From the NCBI GenBank assembly GCA_030386875.1, contig CM059575.1:40206859-40270858 (forward strand): a stretch of 64,000 bases of DNA. The letters run 5' to 3'. The DNA is from Morinoia aosen. Lineage: Eukaryota; Arthropoda; Malacostraca; Amphipoda; Talitridae. Below are positions 12,366-24,195 of this stretch, in pieces. Position 1 is the stretch's first letter, and every line of letters begins with the position of its first letter. The position numbers were made by a program, and so were the translations under genes. The notes under the pieces are model-generated. The model was given only the letters and a program-made list of their open reading frames with translations, had not been told where the DNA came from and did not search any database.

Positions 12366-13204
12366 GACGCCGTAATGAGCGCTGCAGCAATTTTGTTGAG
12401 CTGGCTCGCGAGAAATGGCCAAGGTAAACATGGAAGTGCTTCTTAAGCATTTTTCATAAATAGTGGTTGGTATGTTGGGATACGTGTTGAAATATAGGGA
12501 AACACTCAGCGTATATGCCCTTTGAGTTCCATTTAGGCTTTTTCTGTTCGAAAGATTCAGTGTTAATATATTGAATAACATCCTTAAGAAATAAGTGAAA
12601 AAAACGATAACATCATAGTCTGTAAACTAAGATATTAATTCATGTGTGTTTAAAGAAAATTAACCGCTATTGAAGCACAAAAACTTAGAACCGTGTTCGC
12701 AATGCTTTCCTTTTTGTTCGTGGAATGGGTACCAAGGAGTGAATCTTCAATGAGTTTGTGCCATCATTCAATCTGTAGTTCACCATTAGTGTGTGATGGG
12801 AGAATCTAGCCCTGTATTACCCGCTCATTTGAGTCATTGGTAGCACTCTTGTTACCGACCACGTTCTGTGTTAGCGCGACACCATAGCTCGCATGATGGA
12901 TCTTCTGTCCCCTTACTCGGCTCGATAGGAGGGCTGCTGGCATTAGCGCTCCCTATTGTGGCTGGAGTAATATTTGTACAAAAAATATCAGTGTTTCTGT
13001 GTGCTTTGTAAAGAATAAATCCCTGCAATGGCGGCTATAGTCAAGTAGCGAACTAAATTTTAATGTTAGATTAGCGTAGGTATTTTCACTCGCGGAGAGT
13101 TGATGCTTCAAGAGATTATTGCTTTCAGAAAGATAGGTTTTTCGGTGTTTCCTTATCGCTGAATTAAATCCCAAGATTGTGCTTCTACTGCTTGAACTCA
13201 CAGA
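12366..13204. other. Anonymous intergenic sequence
   Basis: No supported gene or repeat. The short minus-strand open frames at 12,345-12,581 and 12,953-13,201 have no recognisable motif. Confidence 0.4.
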
Positions 13205-13303
13205 TAGATAGTTTAGCCGACACGAAGAATTAAACCTGCACTGCGCGTATCGTTCTGTCTGTCGATGTACTGCGTCTTACCCGCTAAACTACCAGTTGCC
13301 CCT
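13205..13303 (-). mobile_element. Degraded tRNA-derived SINE head
   Basis: On the minus strand a box A-like TAGTTTAGCGG (13,291-13,281) is followed about 44 bases later by a box B-like GGTTTAATTCT (13,236-13,226). That is the spacing of an internal RNA polymerase III promoter. The sequence between does not fold as a clean tRNA, so this is read as a SINE head or tRNA pseudogene. Confidence 0.4.
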
Positions 13304-13766
13304 AGTGCCCTTGATGTAGTATTTATATTTATTTGATCGGAAGAGTTGATTGATGGACGTTTCTAACTGTTCTCAACACTTAATTTTTTATTTCTAGCAA
13401 CCTTTCATTGTCTTAAGTTAGGTTATAGTTGAGAATTTTAGAGTAATACGCTTGTCACACTTTGTCAGTTAGCTAACTGTAGAGTGTGAAACGTATTTTT
13501 TAGGGCTATTTCACTAGTGCAACCATTCGATAGCGTCTCGGGTAGTTTTCCTGAAGTAGCATGCTGAAAAGAGCATTTTACTCGTTTTCCGAGTCTCAGA
13601 AGCTGCCTCGCTTTGCTTCTAGGTTAGATACGAACTGCGTGCTTCTGTCCTGCGAGTTGAACTCCTAACGCTAGTGTGGTGAAAATTCGCCAAAATTGAA
13701 TGTTTTCGTTAACCTGTAGAAATATTCTTTCAATGGATGATTGCACAATGTTTCAATTACCGGGAG

Positions 13767-14068
13767 GGCCCGAGCTGAGAGTTAGGTAGGCCTTCTTTTT
13801 GTTAAAATAAAATGTTTTGTGTTATGTTAAGGACCACCTTTTTTCGGTTCACTACTGTCCTGTTTTTCAGCACCTCTGACTTTCTTCTTCAACTTTTATC
13901 TTATTTCATGAACTTCTTTCCCATCTTACTGTTTCTGTGCCCTTTCTGCATAGATTCCTCATTTTCTTATCTCCATACTAAATGGTGCCTTCCTCCTTCC
14001 TCTCTTCGATACGCTCTATTTTTGTAGCGGTTAGGGAGGCTTAAACTAACTTATAATCTAATCTAATC
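13767..14068 (+). mobile_element. Family A short retroposon, copy 7 (with target duplication)
   Basis: 5'-truncated copy starting GGCCCGAGCTGAGAGTTAGG and ending TATAATCTAATCTAATC. It is flanked by a 14- to 16-bp direct repeat ending CAATTACCGGGAG (13,753-13,766 and 14,070-14,083). Well preserved, hence relatively young. Confidence 0.85.
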
Positions 14069-14802
14069 TTCAATTACCGGGAGTAAAATTCCCTGAATAA
14101 AATATTTGTACAATGATTTCGCCCTCTGTAAATCGGAGAAATGTGAGTTTTGTATTTTATTTAATACTGGGTATTCAACATTTTTCGTAGGGAAAACATT
14201 AGAAACAATAAAGAAGTGTCATTTCTTCAATTCATCATTGAGTGAATCAACTTAGAGTGAACTTTTTAGGCGTCGGTAGTTGAAACAGGGTTCCAGCCCC
14301 GTTCTTTGCATGGAGTGCGATTCTACGAATGAAACTGGTGTTTGCCATGAACAAAATACCTGAAGCGTTGGGTGTGTCTCCAGTGTGATTTGTAGCAATT
14401 TCAAGTATTATCGGGGGCTTGGAAAGTGTTTTCAAGCACCAAGCCTAAACTTTTGACGAGAAATCTTATTGTTATATGCCAATGGATGGAATGCCCTTCC
14501 TCCAGATACCTTATTGATTTACCGTATAAAGAGTCTTTGATTAATTTAGACCATTTTTTAAGTCTTTAAGTTAGTTCATCCTTAAGACAAGTGCGTAGAA
14601 CTGGATATTTTCAGTGTTTTTCTCGTTGCTGAGTAAGTTAGTTCTATTTGTGGAGAATTCATGAATTTAAAATTATTGTGAGAGTACTTACAGTTAGTAT
14701 TGCTAAATTGTTATTTACGTATCATAATTTTGTCTTTCAATGCATTTCACGTTTGATGGACTGCTTCTACTTGCCGAGTTTCATTTTCACATATATTTAC
14801 GA

Positions 14803-14803
<1 letters not shown>

Positions 14804-14834
<31 letters not shown>
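14804..14834. repeat. (GT)n microsatellite
   Basis: About 15 GT dinucleotides in a row within AT-rich DNA. Confidence 0.95.
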
Positions 14835-14836
<2 letters not shown>

Positions 14837-16252
14837 GATATATACTGAACAATTTGAGCATTTTCAAAAAGACAAGTTATAAGAGCTTGCAAATTAACTG
14901 TAGAACATTTAAGGAATAGAAATGTAATGCGTTGGATGCGTTTATCGTATTGACAAACCAAAGAATAAGAAGTAGTATTTACTTAAAATTTTTTACTGCT
15001 TGGAAGTCTGAATCCCCATCCTTCGATTTCCTACATGGGTTTTCTTCATTTTTATGACGTAGCTACCCTAAGTAAGGCTTAATTCAAAAAATTTTGACAC
15101 ACATTACGACGTTTTTTGAAGTAAAGGGGACCAATGTCTTCTCTGTAACCTATAAGTAGAAATTTATATCCTACAATCATCTCCCTATGGTTCGTAAGGA
15201 CTTCAAATTTGTGAGCTGAAGTTTAGCCTGAGTTAAATTATGTTTTGTTATAAATGATCTGAAAATCAACTTGATGCCTGGGAGGTGAAGTTCTGGCCAA
15301 GGTGCAGCCTTGTGCTCTTGAGTTGTTCCAAACCTCTGCCCGGTCTGCGCCGAGGGGCTGATTTACGTGCTCAAATGTTGTTTCTAACCCTCTGTTATCT
15401 GTACGTGACTCTATAAATTATCTTTATTGAGTGGTCGCGCAAACTTTGCTCATCTTGTTTGATTGTGAAAGTTCTAAATGGCTTATTTTTTGCATCGGGG
15501 ATGAGTATACTTTTTTATGATTGATTCACTTTTAGCAATAATTGTAGTATATGTAAAGTTAGTTTACTATTTAAGTAAGTTAATACTCGTGTTTGTTATC
15601 TTACTCCTTGTCACAACCTATACTGTAATATGTGCAAGTGCTGTTCCTGGTTGAGTTACTAAATTTGATCAAGTTATTACCTCAAGTGGTAGGATCAACT
15701 CGTTCGTTGGTCCAGTTTCTCACAAAGACAATGAATTTTTTCTGCCAATGACTCTTTTGCGTCTTTTTCCGTGCGGTAAAATTTGTATCCGGATATTTCA
15801 CGCAAGTCGCGAGACGACCTAAAAGAGGTTCACGTGTGATGCTTTACTTCTCCTCTTAGGTAATGTGCTTTGCTATCTGTAATAATGTCCTTCGCTGTGA
15901 TCCGCGACTATCTTTAGTTGCCGTTGGGTTTGAGATTTTCTTGTTAGAACCCTGATTTAAACCACTCTTTCTTCACCCTTTTCTCTGTTGTATAGGCCAA
16001 TGTAATACACTACAACCTCTAGACGAGCGTTTTCTTAACATACGTGTCTTTTATTTGCTGCTCGGTAAGCGAAGCATCTGGTTAGATGCTCCACTGATGA
16101 ATAAGTCAGAAAAGAATTTTGTTCTAATTTAATTTATTAGGCAAGAAATTTCTGCGAGAATGGGACCAAATGTCTTTTGAAATGACGTTAATATTATAAT
16201 TAACAATTTATCTTTGCAAACACGTTCACTCCCGTTATTTTTTATCCCATTT

Positions 16253-16306
16253 ACACTATTAAATAGTGTAATAGTGTTACTGATACCATAATTATGGTAT
16301 CAGTAA
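16253..16306. repeat. Two adjacent inverted repeats, one a perfect 30-bp palindrome
   Basis: ACACTATT-A-AATAGTGT (16,253-16,269) is followed 7 bases later by a perfect 30-bp palindrome at 16,277-16,306 with arm TTACTGATACCATAA. It could be a small cruciform, the remains of a miniature inverted-repeat element, or a dimeric protein-binding site. Confidence 0.85.
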
Positions 16307-16837
16307 CGGTAGTGACTTTAACGTGTGTCAAATTACTTGCAAGAATTTGGCAGTCTGTCACGTAGATTCGTAATGCTTCAATGCTGCAATAGAATGAAAG
16401 GTGCACTATAAGTGCATTTTGATTTCGATGTATTCCAAGCGGATAGAATTTCAGGTAAAATTATTATACGTGGTATTTTTTAAAGATGATCTGGTAGTTG
16501 ATTTAACAACTGTGTGGATGAGTAGCGACTGTGTTTCTTCTGGTTTGGAGTGAAACATCCTTTGAATCCAGCGAGTATTCAATGAAAAACACACATGTGC
16601 TAAAAAGAAATCAAATTTGTAGTAGTAAAAGAATTAAGCATTTATGTTCCGAGTTCTCCATGACCGCTTATCTATGCTTAAAACGTGATCACTTTTTTTT
16701 GCTAGAACACACAATTGTTGTAAATCTATGTGTCAGTCGATATAAGATGACTTTTCTATTGTTTAAACATTATTTTCAGGGTGAAAGTACAGAATAAATA
16801 CTGTCACTTTGATGAAAATTTTAAAGAAGAGAAAGAA

Positions 16838-18790
16838 AAAAAATCGTTTATTTCCAAATAAGTTGATACATGAAATGTATTGCAACATGTTGGTTTCTTC
16901 AATTGTAATGCTAAAAAGGTCCTTATTTAATAGAAAAACCATACGAGGTGTACAATAGCTGTGCCAGGGGTTAATTATGTTATTGAGAAAAACAACTTAA
17001 CCATTTTCTTTTGGAGATTTTATCCGAGGAAAGACGACCGAAAGCTCATAAATACTACTGGAGAATGCCTTTCAGGTTCTCCGCTATGAGTCAAAACGGA
17101 AGAAGGGAAGACATCAAACACTCTTCTGAAACAGGCTGAAATCCTGTACTAAATAATTTACAAGTAGTTAGAAAAGGTTAGCCAAAAGTAATTCCTGAAA
17201 AAATAGGGCGCGACACGCACATCTAAAATAAATAAAAACATACACTGCACGCAAAAATGGATTTCAGAGCTAGTTCATCGTACGATGAGCGAGATGATTT
17301 ATTTATGAATCCTAGACTTAGGTTACGCCTATTTTCATTAATCTATTTGCATTGTGGGATACAGAAATGAGTGACGCTCACTGGGGTAACATTACATCAT
17401 TTTTGAAGCAGTGAGCCAGTGTACTAATTTCATTTACTGAAACTTCGAGTTATTTCTGGTTAAAAGTTCAGCGCAAAATGGTCGCAGCGTTAGCGAATGT
17501 AATCGTCATGACTGTTTTTTCGGCCAAAAAATAAAACGCTTTAACTTGCTACATCAAAACTGACGATTCTATTGCTCAGTATAGTCGAAAGAAATAATAA
17601 AAAATGAAAAGACTTAGGAATCTCAGAAAATAACCTAGTTTCGAATTTTCTAAGACATTTCAAAAAATCAAGTAACAGTCTAAGAACCATAAAAAGAATT
17701 TTAGGTTTCGCTTTCTCTCAGTATTCCCTATAATAACATACAAACATGGGTTGATGAGGTGAAATAAAGACACGGTAATAGATTAGTATCGTTTACAAGT
17801 AAAAAATGGCCACAAAATTTCTACACAGATTACAAACGAAGCTAATTGTGGTTTCACAATCGATTGTGATTTACGTGCGCTATGTGTGAGGTTTTCGCAA
17901 GAGAGATAACAAGAAATTAACAAAATTGGCTAGAACAAGTATAGGCAATTCAGCTTCACTGAGTTTGACATGCTGTCCTTTCAGTAGCAGTGAGCAGATT
18001 TAAGGTGAACTGTCGGTCGTTCAGTTTGAATTTACAACGAAATGTTGCAGTACGTTATTCTCTTAAACGGAGATGCGAAATGGCGCGATACGTTGCCCTT
18101 GAATTTTTTCACAGAGTTTTTTATGTGCTTGGGAAGTTTATTTCACAAAGGAGCTCCAGAAACAGAGAGCTTTTTGCCCCAGGTTAGATGAACTGACTAA
18201 GACATCATTCCTCCGATTTGGTTTTTGTTTGGAATATTGGATGAAAGATATTTTATGCGTACATTACTTTGAAGGAGGTACAAAGACGGCAAAACTTGTC
18301 GACTTTTATGAATGAGAAATTTTTCTGCTTTTGGGGTCCAACCGAGTTTTTTTCAAGAATGAGGTTGCATGATTGCGTCTCCTGAAATTACCTTTGCGCG
18401 TCACTTTAGCCACGAAGTTCAAACATTTTCCCCACTCTTTTTAGAGATAATGAGAGGTATGTCTCCCCAGACTACACTGCAATAGTCCAGACACGATAAT
18501 ACTAAAAAGTGAATCACCAATAATCTAGATTTTTCGTCAAGTGTGTTGTTTTTAATGCTATGTAAAAACATTAAGGTTCCTCTAATTCTGCTGCACATTG
18601 ATTCCACGTGTGGTTTGAAAATCATATGTCATTTTTTTGTCAAACCAAGCAAGAAGGTTTTCCACTCCGTTGACTGGCTCGATTTTATCGTCTCCAAACG
18701 TTAATGTAAATTTTAGAGATTTTCTGATCGCATTCTTTGATCCAAATATGATGTCTTGCATTTTCCTTGCATAATGCGTTAAGTTACACA
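16838..18790 (-). mobile_element. Family C LINE, copy 3 (5'-truncated 3' end)
   Basis: The 3' terminus (CGTTTATTTCC on the plus strand at 16,844, next to an A-rich run) matches the ends at 23,324 and 37,658. Sequence at 18,040-18,788 matches the last part of the family C ORF2 at 40,500-41,230. The 3' untranslated part is only about 1.2 kb and has a single CATACGAGGTGTAC unit, against about 2.8 kb and a long array in the copy at 37,633-47,129. The 5' end is truncated near 18,790, where the IS630-type element begins. Confidence 0.75.
18040..18790 (-). pseudogene. Family C LINE ORF2, C-terminal remnant
   Basis: Minus-strand fragments such as GTLMFLHSIKNNTLDEKSRL and LSCLDYCSVVWGDIP match the reverse-transcriptase C-terminal region of family C ORF2 (GTLMFFHRIKNTLDEKSRL, LSRLDYCSLVWGNLP). 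Several frameshifts and stops; non-functional. Confidence 0.8.
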
Positions 18791-19247
18791 CTATACCATT
18801 TACAAGTTGATTTGATCCAAATGAATTTTGATTCTATCCTCGCGAATTTATAATTACTCAAAGTGAATTTTAATTTGCTCCTAGTGAAAATAAAATTGCT
18901 CCAAGTGAAATTTGATTTGATCTTAGTGAAAGTAGAATAGCTCCAAATGAATTTGAATTTGCTTCTTGTGAAAATAGAATCGATCCAAGTGAATTTTGAT
19001 TTGATCCTCGTGAAAATATAATTGCTCAAGGGAAATTTGATTTGCTCTTTTTTAATTTCCGATCAATCCAAATGATTTTTAGTTGGCTATAGTTATAATA
19101 TCAAAATAACGCAATTTTTTCAGCTTGTGTATTTAAAATATTTAAAATACTACATATTGTCCTAACCAGAGGGTTGGACCTTGGTATGAACCCTCTTGAT
19201 TGCCAAATCAGTGCTCTCATGGTGAATTAATATTATTTAGCAATTAA

Positions 19248-19330
19248 TTATATTTTATTTAATGTTAATTAATAATTAATTACCTTTTAATCGATTTTGT
19301 TGAAAGACTAATTAATTAATTAGTTCTTAA
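19248..19330. repeat. AATTAATT-rich low-complexity tract
   Basis: Repeated TTAATTAAT motifs form a self-complementary AT tract inside the IS630-type element. Confidence 0.7.
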
Positions 19331-19739
19331 ATTAATTTTTCTGTCAGTAAAAGGCATATAAGTAAAGGTACTTTCAATAGTGTGCAGAGTATTGGGGTCA
19401 TGTGTTCAACCGGTAACCAACTGTCGATCATCCAGTAGCTGTATTACCCAAGAGTTATTTCTTACCGGCGATCATCCGGTAGATGACACTCTATCAAATA
19501 AACCATTATTATTATTATTATCATTATACGTGTTTAAGTCGCAATCCCTAGCGGGATTAGACAATATATTGATAGAAAGCATTTTAAAATTAAAAAAATA
19601 ATAAATATATATTTTACTGATAACTCGTGTACAAATGCATTTTGATGAAAAAGTACAGTAATATGATCGAAAGAATAATACTGCTGAAACGTCATAACTA
19701 TGCATGACAAAAAGAAAAGTAAGCATATATTACAACGCT

Positions 19740-20807
19740 TGCACAAGTTTTGACAATTATTGCCTCATTAACATATTTCTAAAAGGTCTCCTTGACGAGT
19801 TACGGCAGCATAGTACTTCTCCATCTTGTTAGTAAAGTTGAGCAACAAGCCTGGCCCGGGTTGACAAGTCCAAGGGCTTTAACTGCGATGTTCTCCATCT
19901 CTCGCATCCTTTGCTCAGTAACTAGCAATGCTCCACCTGGTGCTCTCTCAAGAATTGCACACATCCTTTAACGCAAGTGCCTCTTTACGTGACACTTCAC
20001 TAGGCTCCAAACTAACTCTATTGGAATAAGCAAATAAGAATAAGGAGCTAAACGAAGTATCTGAATACTGGGATATTCTGTCTCTAGCCCCTCAAGATTA
20101 GAATGAGCTGGAGCCTTGTCAATTATGAAAGTAGGAGGGTCAACCCCGTTCTGACATGCATCTATGAGCTCCCGGAACCACTGCAGACATCCTCTCGTTT
20201 GAACGAGCCGCGGAGAGTCGAGGTTAGAAGCAATTGGGTACTTGTCATTGCTCCAATGATCTGCAAATTTGCGCCTTTGTTGGACGGAAGAATCACTGAA
20301 GCTCTCGTACCAATTTTTGATCTTCCTTGATTCCTTTTACAGTAAAAGTTAAAATTTGTCTCATAAACCCATGCTGGGGTCCGTCCTTCTGATCTCACAT
20401 TGAAAAATTGTCCCATGTATCTAGCGCGTTTTCCTTTCTCTTCATTATTCATTCTATCAATGCTTGGCTTCACTAATTTGAATGAAAACATTTCACCATC
20501 GAGCCAGTTTTTGATCGTACTAACAAACACGTCAATGTCATGATCTTGTTGTACTTTTCTGCGAAGTTGTGAGAGAGTAATCGAAACATTTACTTCTATG
20601 GTTGTTGTCAGTGTCCTCAATATTTCGGGACATTTCTTCTTATTAATTCCTCCTTTCTGCTTAGGTTAGACTTGCTTATTTTTCAACCACCTGTATGCAG
20701 TCTCAGCATTTACTCCATGCGCGTTTGCAACTTTTCCAGTCCTCTTCATTATTGAAAACTTCTATTATTCTCTGTTTGCCTCGCGCACTTGTTTTATTAT
20801 ACTTCAT
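19740..20807 (-). pseudogene. IS630/Tc1-superfamily transposase, broken
   Basis: A plausible start is MKYNKTSARGKQRIIEVFNN at 20,807. A frame change then puts the helix-turn-helix (VANAHGVNAETAYRWLK) in another frame. The readable core (20,620-20,162) has WVYETNFNFYCKRNQGRSKI, which looks like the first catalytic motif with Glu where Asp is expected. Further on, in other frames, IIDKAPAHSN (second Asp) and YSYLLIPIELVWSLVK (the NPIE motif changed to IPIE) are visible. The layout suits a DDE transposase that cuts and pastes at TA. With frameshifts, stops and altered catalytic motifs it must be dead. Confidence 0.75.
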
Positions 20808-21114
20808 CTTGAAGGTTTTGGTTACTGAAAGATGAAGATATTTGGAGTTGAGGTGTACACTTATTGCTGATGACAGTAGATTTTGCTATGTTGGAATAAA
20901 ATTATTTCACAAAGAAAAAATAAATTAACAAGTAACATTTTAAAGCCAATAAAATTCCTATGTAATTATTTTAAATTAAAAAAGAGCAAATCAAATTTCA
21001 CTTGGAGAAATTCTATTTTCACGAGGAGCAAATTAAAATTCACTTGGAGCATTTCTAATTTCGCGAGGATCAAATCAAAATTCGTTTGGATCAAATCAAT
21101 TTGTAAATGGTATA

Positions 21115-21548
21115 GCACACAATAAAACTAACTAAACCGCTTTTATGTCCTCACAAAACCATACCAGTGTATGCGGCACACCAGGTTCGGACGGCAAATA
21201 CACGAGGTAGGCTGAAATTAAATAGACAACTCTAGAGATGTAATACAGTGTAAATGTAAATTAGTTGTTAGATACATTTTTGGCAACACCGCGAGTTTTG
21301 AGAACCCGCGAACAGTTTCTCTCGTGACTTGGCAGCGTCAATAGTGCATTACGACCTAGAGTGTCCTACAAACAAGGTGAAGGCTAGACTAACTTTCTCT
21401 AAACACTAATAATTCTTTCTCTGTCTATTCTAACCATAATTTCAATAATTTCTGCTCCTCTCTTCTTTCTCTCAGCCACAACCTAGTTTAAACGTGTTTT
21501 GAGCTAAAAAGATATGTGAGAGATGAGTGCATTGCCAACCCATATATA
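21115..21548. other. Spacer between two DNA transposons
   Basis: No feature supported; AT-rich, with no open frame of interest. Confidence 0.5.
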
Positions 21549-23198
21549 CACTCGCGAGAAAAGTTTGGAATCACTTTCTTGAAATTGGTTCCGCGCGATT
21601 TTGAGCACTAAATATTTTTTTCAATAACCCTACAAATTACATCATTTTAAAGGTTCAACTCTCAACTTTAAATTGATACCAAATTCATTCAAATCAAGCC
21701 AGTATTTCGGGAGCTATCCCGGATTAAATCAAGGAGGTAGGAAAACAAGGAAATATGGGAATGAATAAAACAACAAAAAATAATCAATAAAAAATGTATT
21801 TAGCCTTAAAATTAAGTGTCAATACTTTGTCTATGCTCCCCTTGCCCTAATAACTGCTCGAAGACGATTTTTCATCGACCTGGTCAAGTTCTGAATTGAT
21901 TCTTGTGGGATACCTTCCCACTCCTCAATTAAAGCCGATTTCAGCTCATTCAGACATGAAGGAGCAGGAGTTCTGGAACGAACCTTCCTCATCAGTTCAT
22001 CCAACACGTGCTCAATGGGATTCAAGTCAGGGCTGAGCGCTGGCCAGTCCAATGTGGCGATATCGACTTCTTCGAGGTATTCAGTTGTGCCACGGGCAGT
22101 GTGACAACGAGCGTTATCGTGCATAAGGAGGAAGTCATCACCGATATATCCCGCATAGGGAACGACATGTTCCAGCAGAATATCGGAAATGTACCGGTCC
22201 GAAGTTAGACAGCCTCCTCGTCCCCCGCCAGGCACGAATACAATCTCCGTTTTACCGTCGAAGGAAATGCCGGCCCACATCATACAAGAACCGCCCTCAT
22301 AAGCCACTGTTTCAGCGAAACAGCACTGCGCAAATCGCTTCCCAGGCCGCCTGTAGACCCGACCTCTTCGGTCGCTATCGTGCAAACACATCCTGCACTC
22401 GTCGGAGAACAGAACTTGACTCCATTGCTCAACCTCCCAATCAAGATGGGTGCGAGCAAATTGAAGGCGTGCTTGTCGGTGAGCTGCCGTGAGTTTCGGG
22501 CCTGTGGCAGGCCTTTTTGGAGTCAAGTTCTCTTGCTTGAGTCGTCGACGAACTGTCCACTCGCTGGCAGCTACCCCACGAACATCTCGGAGCTCCTGTT
22601 GAACGTCGACACCAGTCAAATGCCGATTTCGGAGAGAGGTTGATACGATAAAACGGTCATCCCTCTCCGAGGTGCGCCGGCGTCGTCCAGATCTTGGTCT
22701 CGGGATAAAGCCACCAGTTTCCCGAAAGCGTTCGTAAACTTCAAAACTCAAGACTGGCTTATGTGGCTGCCGACGAGCGACTACTCACTGGCTGAGCCCT
22801 TCTTGCAATAGGGCTACGATTTGTGCTGCTTTTGTAGGAGTTGTCTCCATTGTCGCTCAAGGAAAGGGTCAAAAGTACCGGAGATGTGTACCGATCAACG
22901 TGTGAAGGTGGACTGAGAAATCAAATCCGATAACAGGTGCTTTTACAGATAGTCGTCAATAGGTCGCTACTCGCAACGTATCTAAGAATTGAAGCACGTC
23001 TTTTCCGTTACGCCTTCACTTGATCCGGGATAGCTCCCGAAATACTGGCTTGATTCGAATGAATTTGGTATCAATTTAAAGGTAAGAGTTGAACCTATAA
23101 ATTGATGTAATTTTTATGGTTGTTGAAAAAATATTCAGTGCTCAAAATCGCGCGGAACCAATTTCAAGAAAATGATTCCAAACTTTTGCTCGCGAGTG
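21549..23198 (-). mobile_element. Tc1-like DNA transposon, complete termini
   Basis: A 1,650-bp element bounded by CACTCGCGAG and CTCGCGAGTG with a TA on each side (21,547-21,548 and 23,199-23,200). The inverted repeats are long, roughly 190 bp, reaching GGGAGCTATCCCGGAT near 21,710-21,725 on the left and ATCCGGGATAGCTCCCG near 23,025 on the right. They are nearly identical, with small differences only. One transposase gene fills the interior on the minus strand. Good TIR conservation suggests recent activity, perhaps by enzyme supplied from elsewhere. Confidence 0.95.
21828..22850 (-). pseudogene. Tc1-like transposase (DD34E) with one premature stop
   Basis: The natural start is probably the ATG at 22,850 (METTPTKAAQIVALLQEGLS). 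The frame is then hit by TGA at 22,787-22,785 (codon 22) and otherwise runs open to the end, so about 340 codons with a single nonsense change. An internal Met at 22,751 leaves 306 residues but lacks the start of the first helix-turn-helix. The second DNA-binding part (TVRRRLKQENLTPKRP) is followed by catalytic LFSDECR, MHDNARCHTA and SPDLNPIEH. The last Asp and Glu are separated by 34 residues, the Tc1 signature. A short segment between VVARRQ and the FEVYERFRETGGF region also seems missing compared with typical Tc1 proteins. Confidence 0.9.
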
Positions 23199-23317
23199 TA
23201 TATATATATATGTGTATATAAATACATATATATAATATTGCTTTGCTATGCTATGCCATGTTATGTGCTATACTATTAATATGCCAGCTATGCTAGAGTA
23301 GGGGTATAAGAAAAAAA
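23199..23317. repeat. (TA)n-rich tract and simple TATGC-type repeats
   Basis: Immediately right of the Tc1 element: TATATATATATGTGTATATAAATACATATATAT, then loose repeats of GCTATGC. Such TA runs are favoured Tc1 targets. Confidence 0.8.
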
Positions 23318-23394
23318 AGAAAAAATGTTTATTTCCAAGTTGTCACATGAGATACATGCCAACATATTGGCTTTTAAAAGTTTCTTAAATATAG

Positions 23395-23840
23395 GGCATC
23401 CTAAAACAAATGTTCCATACGAGGAGTAATAATTTACAAACCATCCAAGGTGTACAAGTAGATAAGCCATACGAGGCATAATAATAGACAAACTATACGA
23501 GGTGTACTGATAGACAAACTGTCAGAGGTGTACAAGTAGATAGACCATACGAGGCATATTAATTGACAACATATACGAGGCGTACTAATAGACAAACCAT
23601 TCGTGGTGTGCTAGTAGTCTAACAAAAGTTCTATACTAGGAGTACTAATTGACAAACCATCCGAGGTGTACAAATAGATAAGCCATACGAGGCATAATAA
23701 TAATAGGCAAACTATACGAGGTGTACTAATAGACAAGCTATCAGAGGTGTACAAAATAGATAGACCATACGAGGCATATTAATAGACAAAATATACGAGG
23801 CGTACTAATAGACAAACCGCACGTGGCTTGCCAATAGTCT
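23395..23840. repeat. 26-bp minisatellite in family C 3' end (copy 1)
   Basis: Degenerate tandem units of the form ACAAACTATACGAGGTGTAC plus TAATAG, alternating GAGGTGTAC and GAGGCATAA variants. The same array occurs at 37,735-38,165. It is part of the LINE 3' untranslated region, not an independent satellite. Confidence 0.9.
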
Positions 23841-24195
23841 ATCTCTGTCAAGGGTAGTTGAATGAGAAATGAAAAATATGCCCTAAAAATATGCAAAGCC
23901 CTATCACCACCAAATTATTATTATTATTATTATTTTCAGGTTTTCCCGCCGCTTTCGATACTTTGACGAAATCACAGCGCAATTTGGTAGCATTGTTGCA
24001 TTTGGGTCTTATAATGGGCGGGTTCGGATGGTGAGAGTCATCTCGGCCCCGTTTCAGTGCCGTGGTGTGTCAGCTTGGTCTGACGGAGGAGCGACGGTGT
24101 TTCTAATCGCGGGCATCCGCGCTGGCGTTGGTTTGGGCCCCATATGAGGCGGAAAAGATTTTCTTTCTAGAGGTTACTTATTTTCAGTTGGTGAG

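Larger units (their letters stand above)
14069..16829. other. Anonymous AT-rich sequence with microsatellite and palindromes
   Basis: No coding region supported. It contains a (GT)n microsatellite at about 14,804-14,834 and two adjacent inverted repeats at 16,253-16,306, listed separately. Confidence 0.5.
18794..21112 (-). mobile_element. IS630/Tc1-superfamily DNA transposon, decayed, with expanded terminal repeats
   Basis: Terminal inverted repeats start TACCATTTACAA (18,794) and end TTGTAAATGGTA (21,112), flanked by TA on both sides, as expected for this superfamily. Inside lies a minus-strand transposase pseudogene. The TIRs are built of alternating 21-bp units (CTCCAAGTGAATTTTAATTTG type and CTCCTCGTGAAAATAGAATTT type). 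The left end extends to about 19,070 and the right starts near 20,975, so the left has about twice as many units. A separate AT-rich insertion seems to lie at 19,140-19,520 with a (TTA)n run at 19,508. Confidence 0.75.

Noticed and set aside
18784..19029. Minus-strand protein with seven-residue repeats (IFTRSKFKFIW type)
   Set aside because: It is the 21-bp-unit terminal repeat of a DNA transposon read through, not a gene.
23395..23840. CRISPR-like array of regularly spaced repeats
   Set aside because: Units are directly tandem, degenerate, about 26 bp and without unique spacers; the same array recurs at 37.7 kb at the same place in a LINE end, and the genome is eukaryotic.
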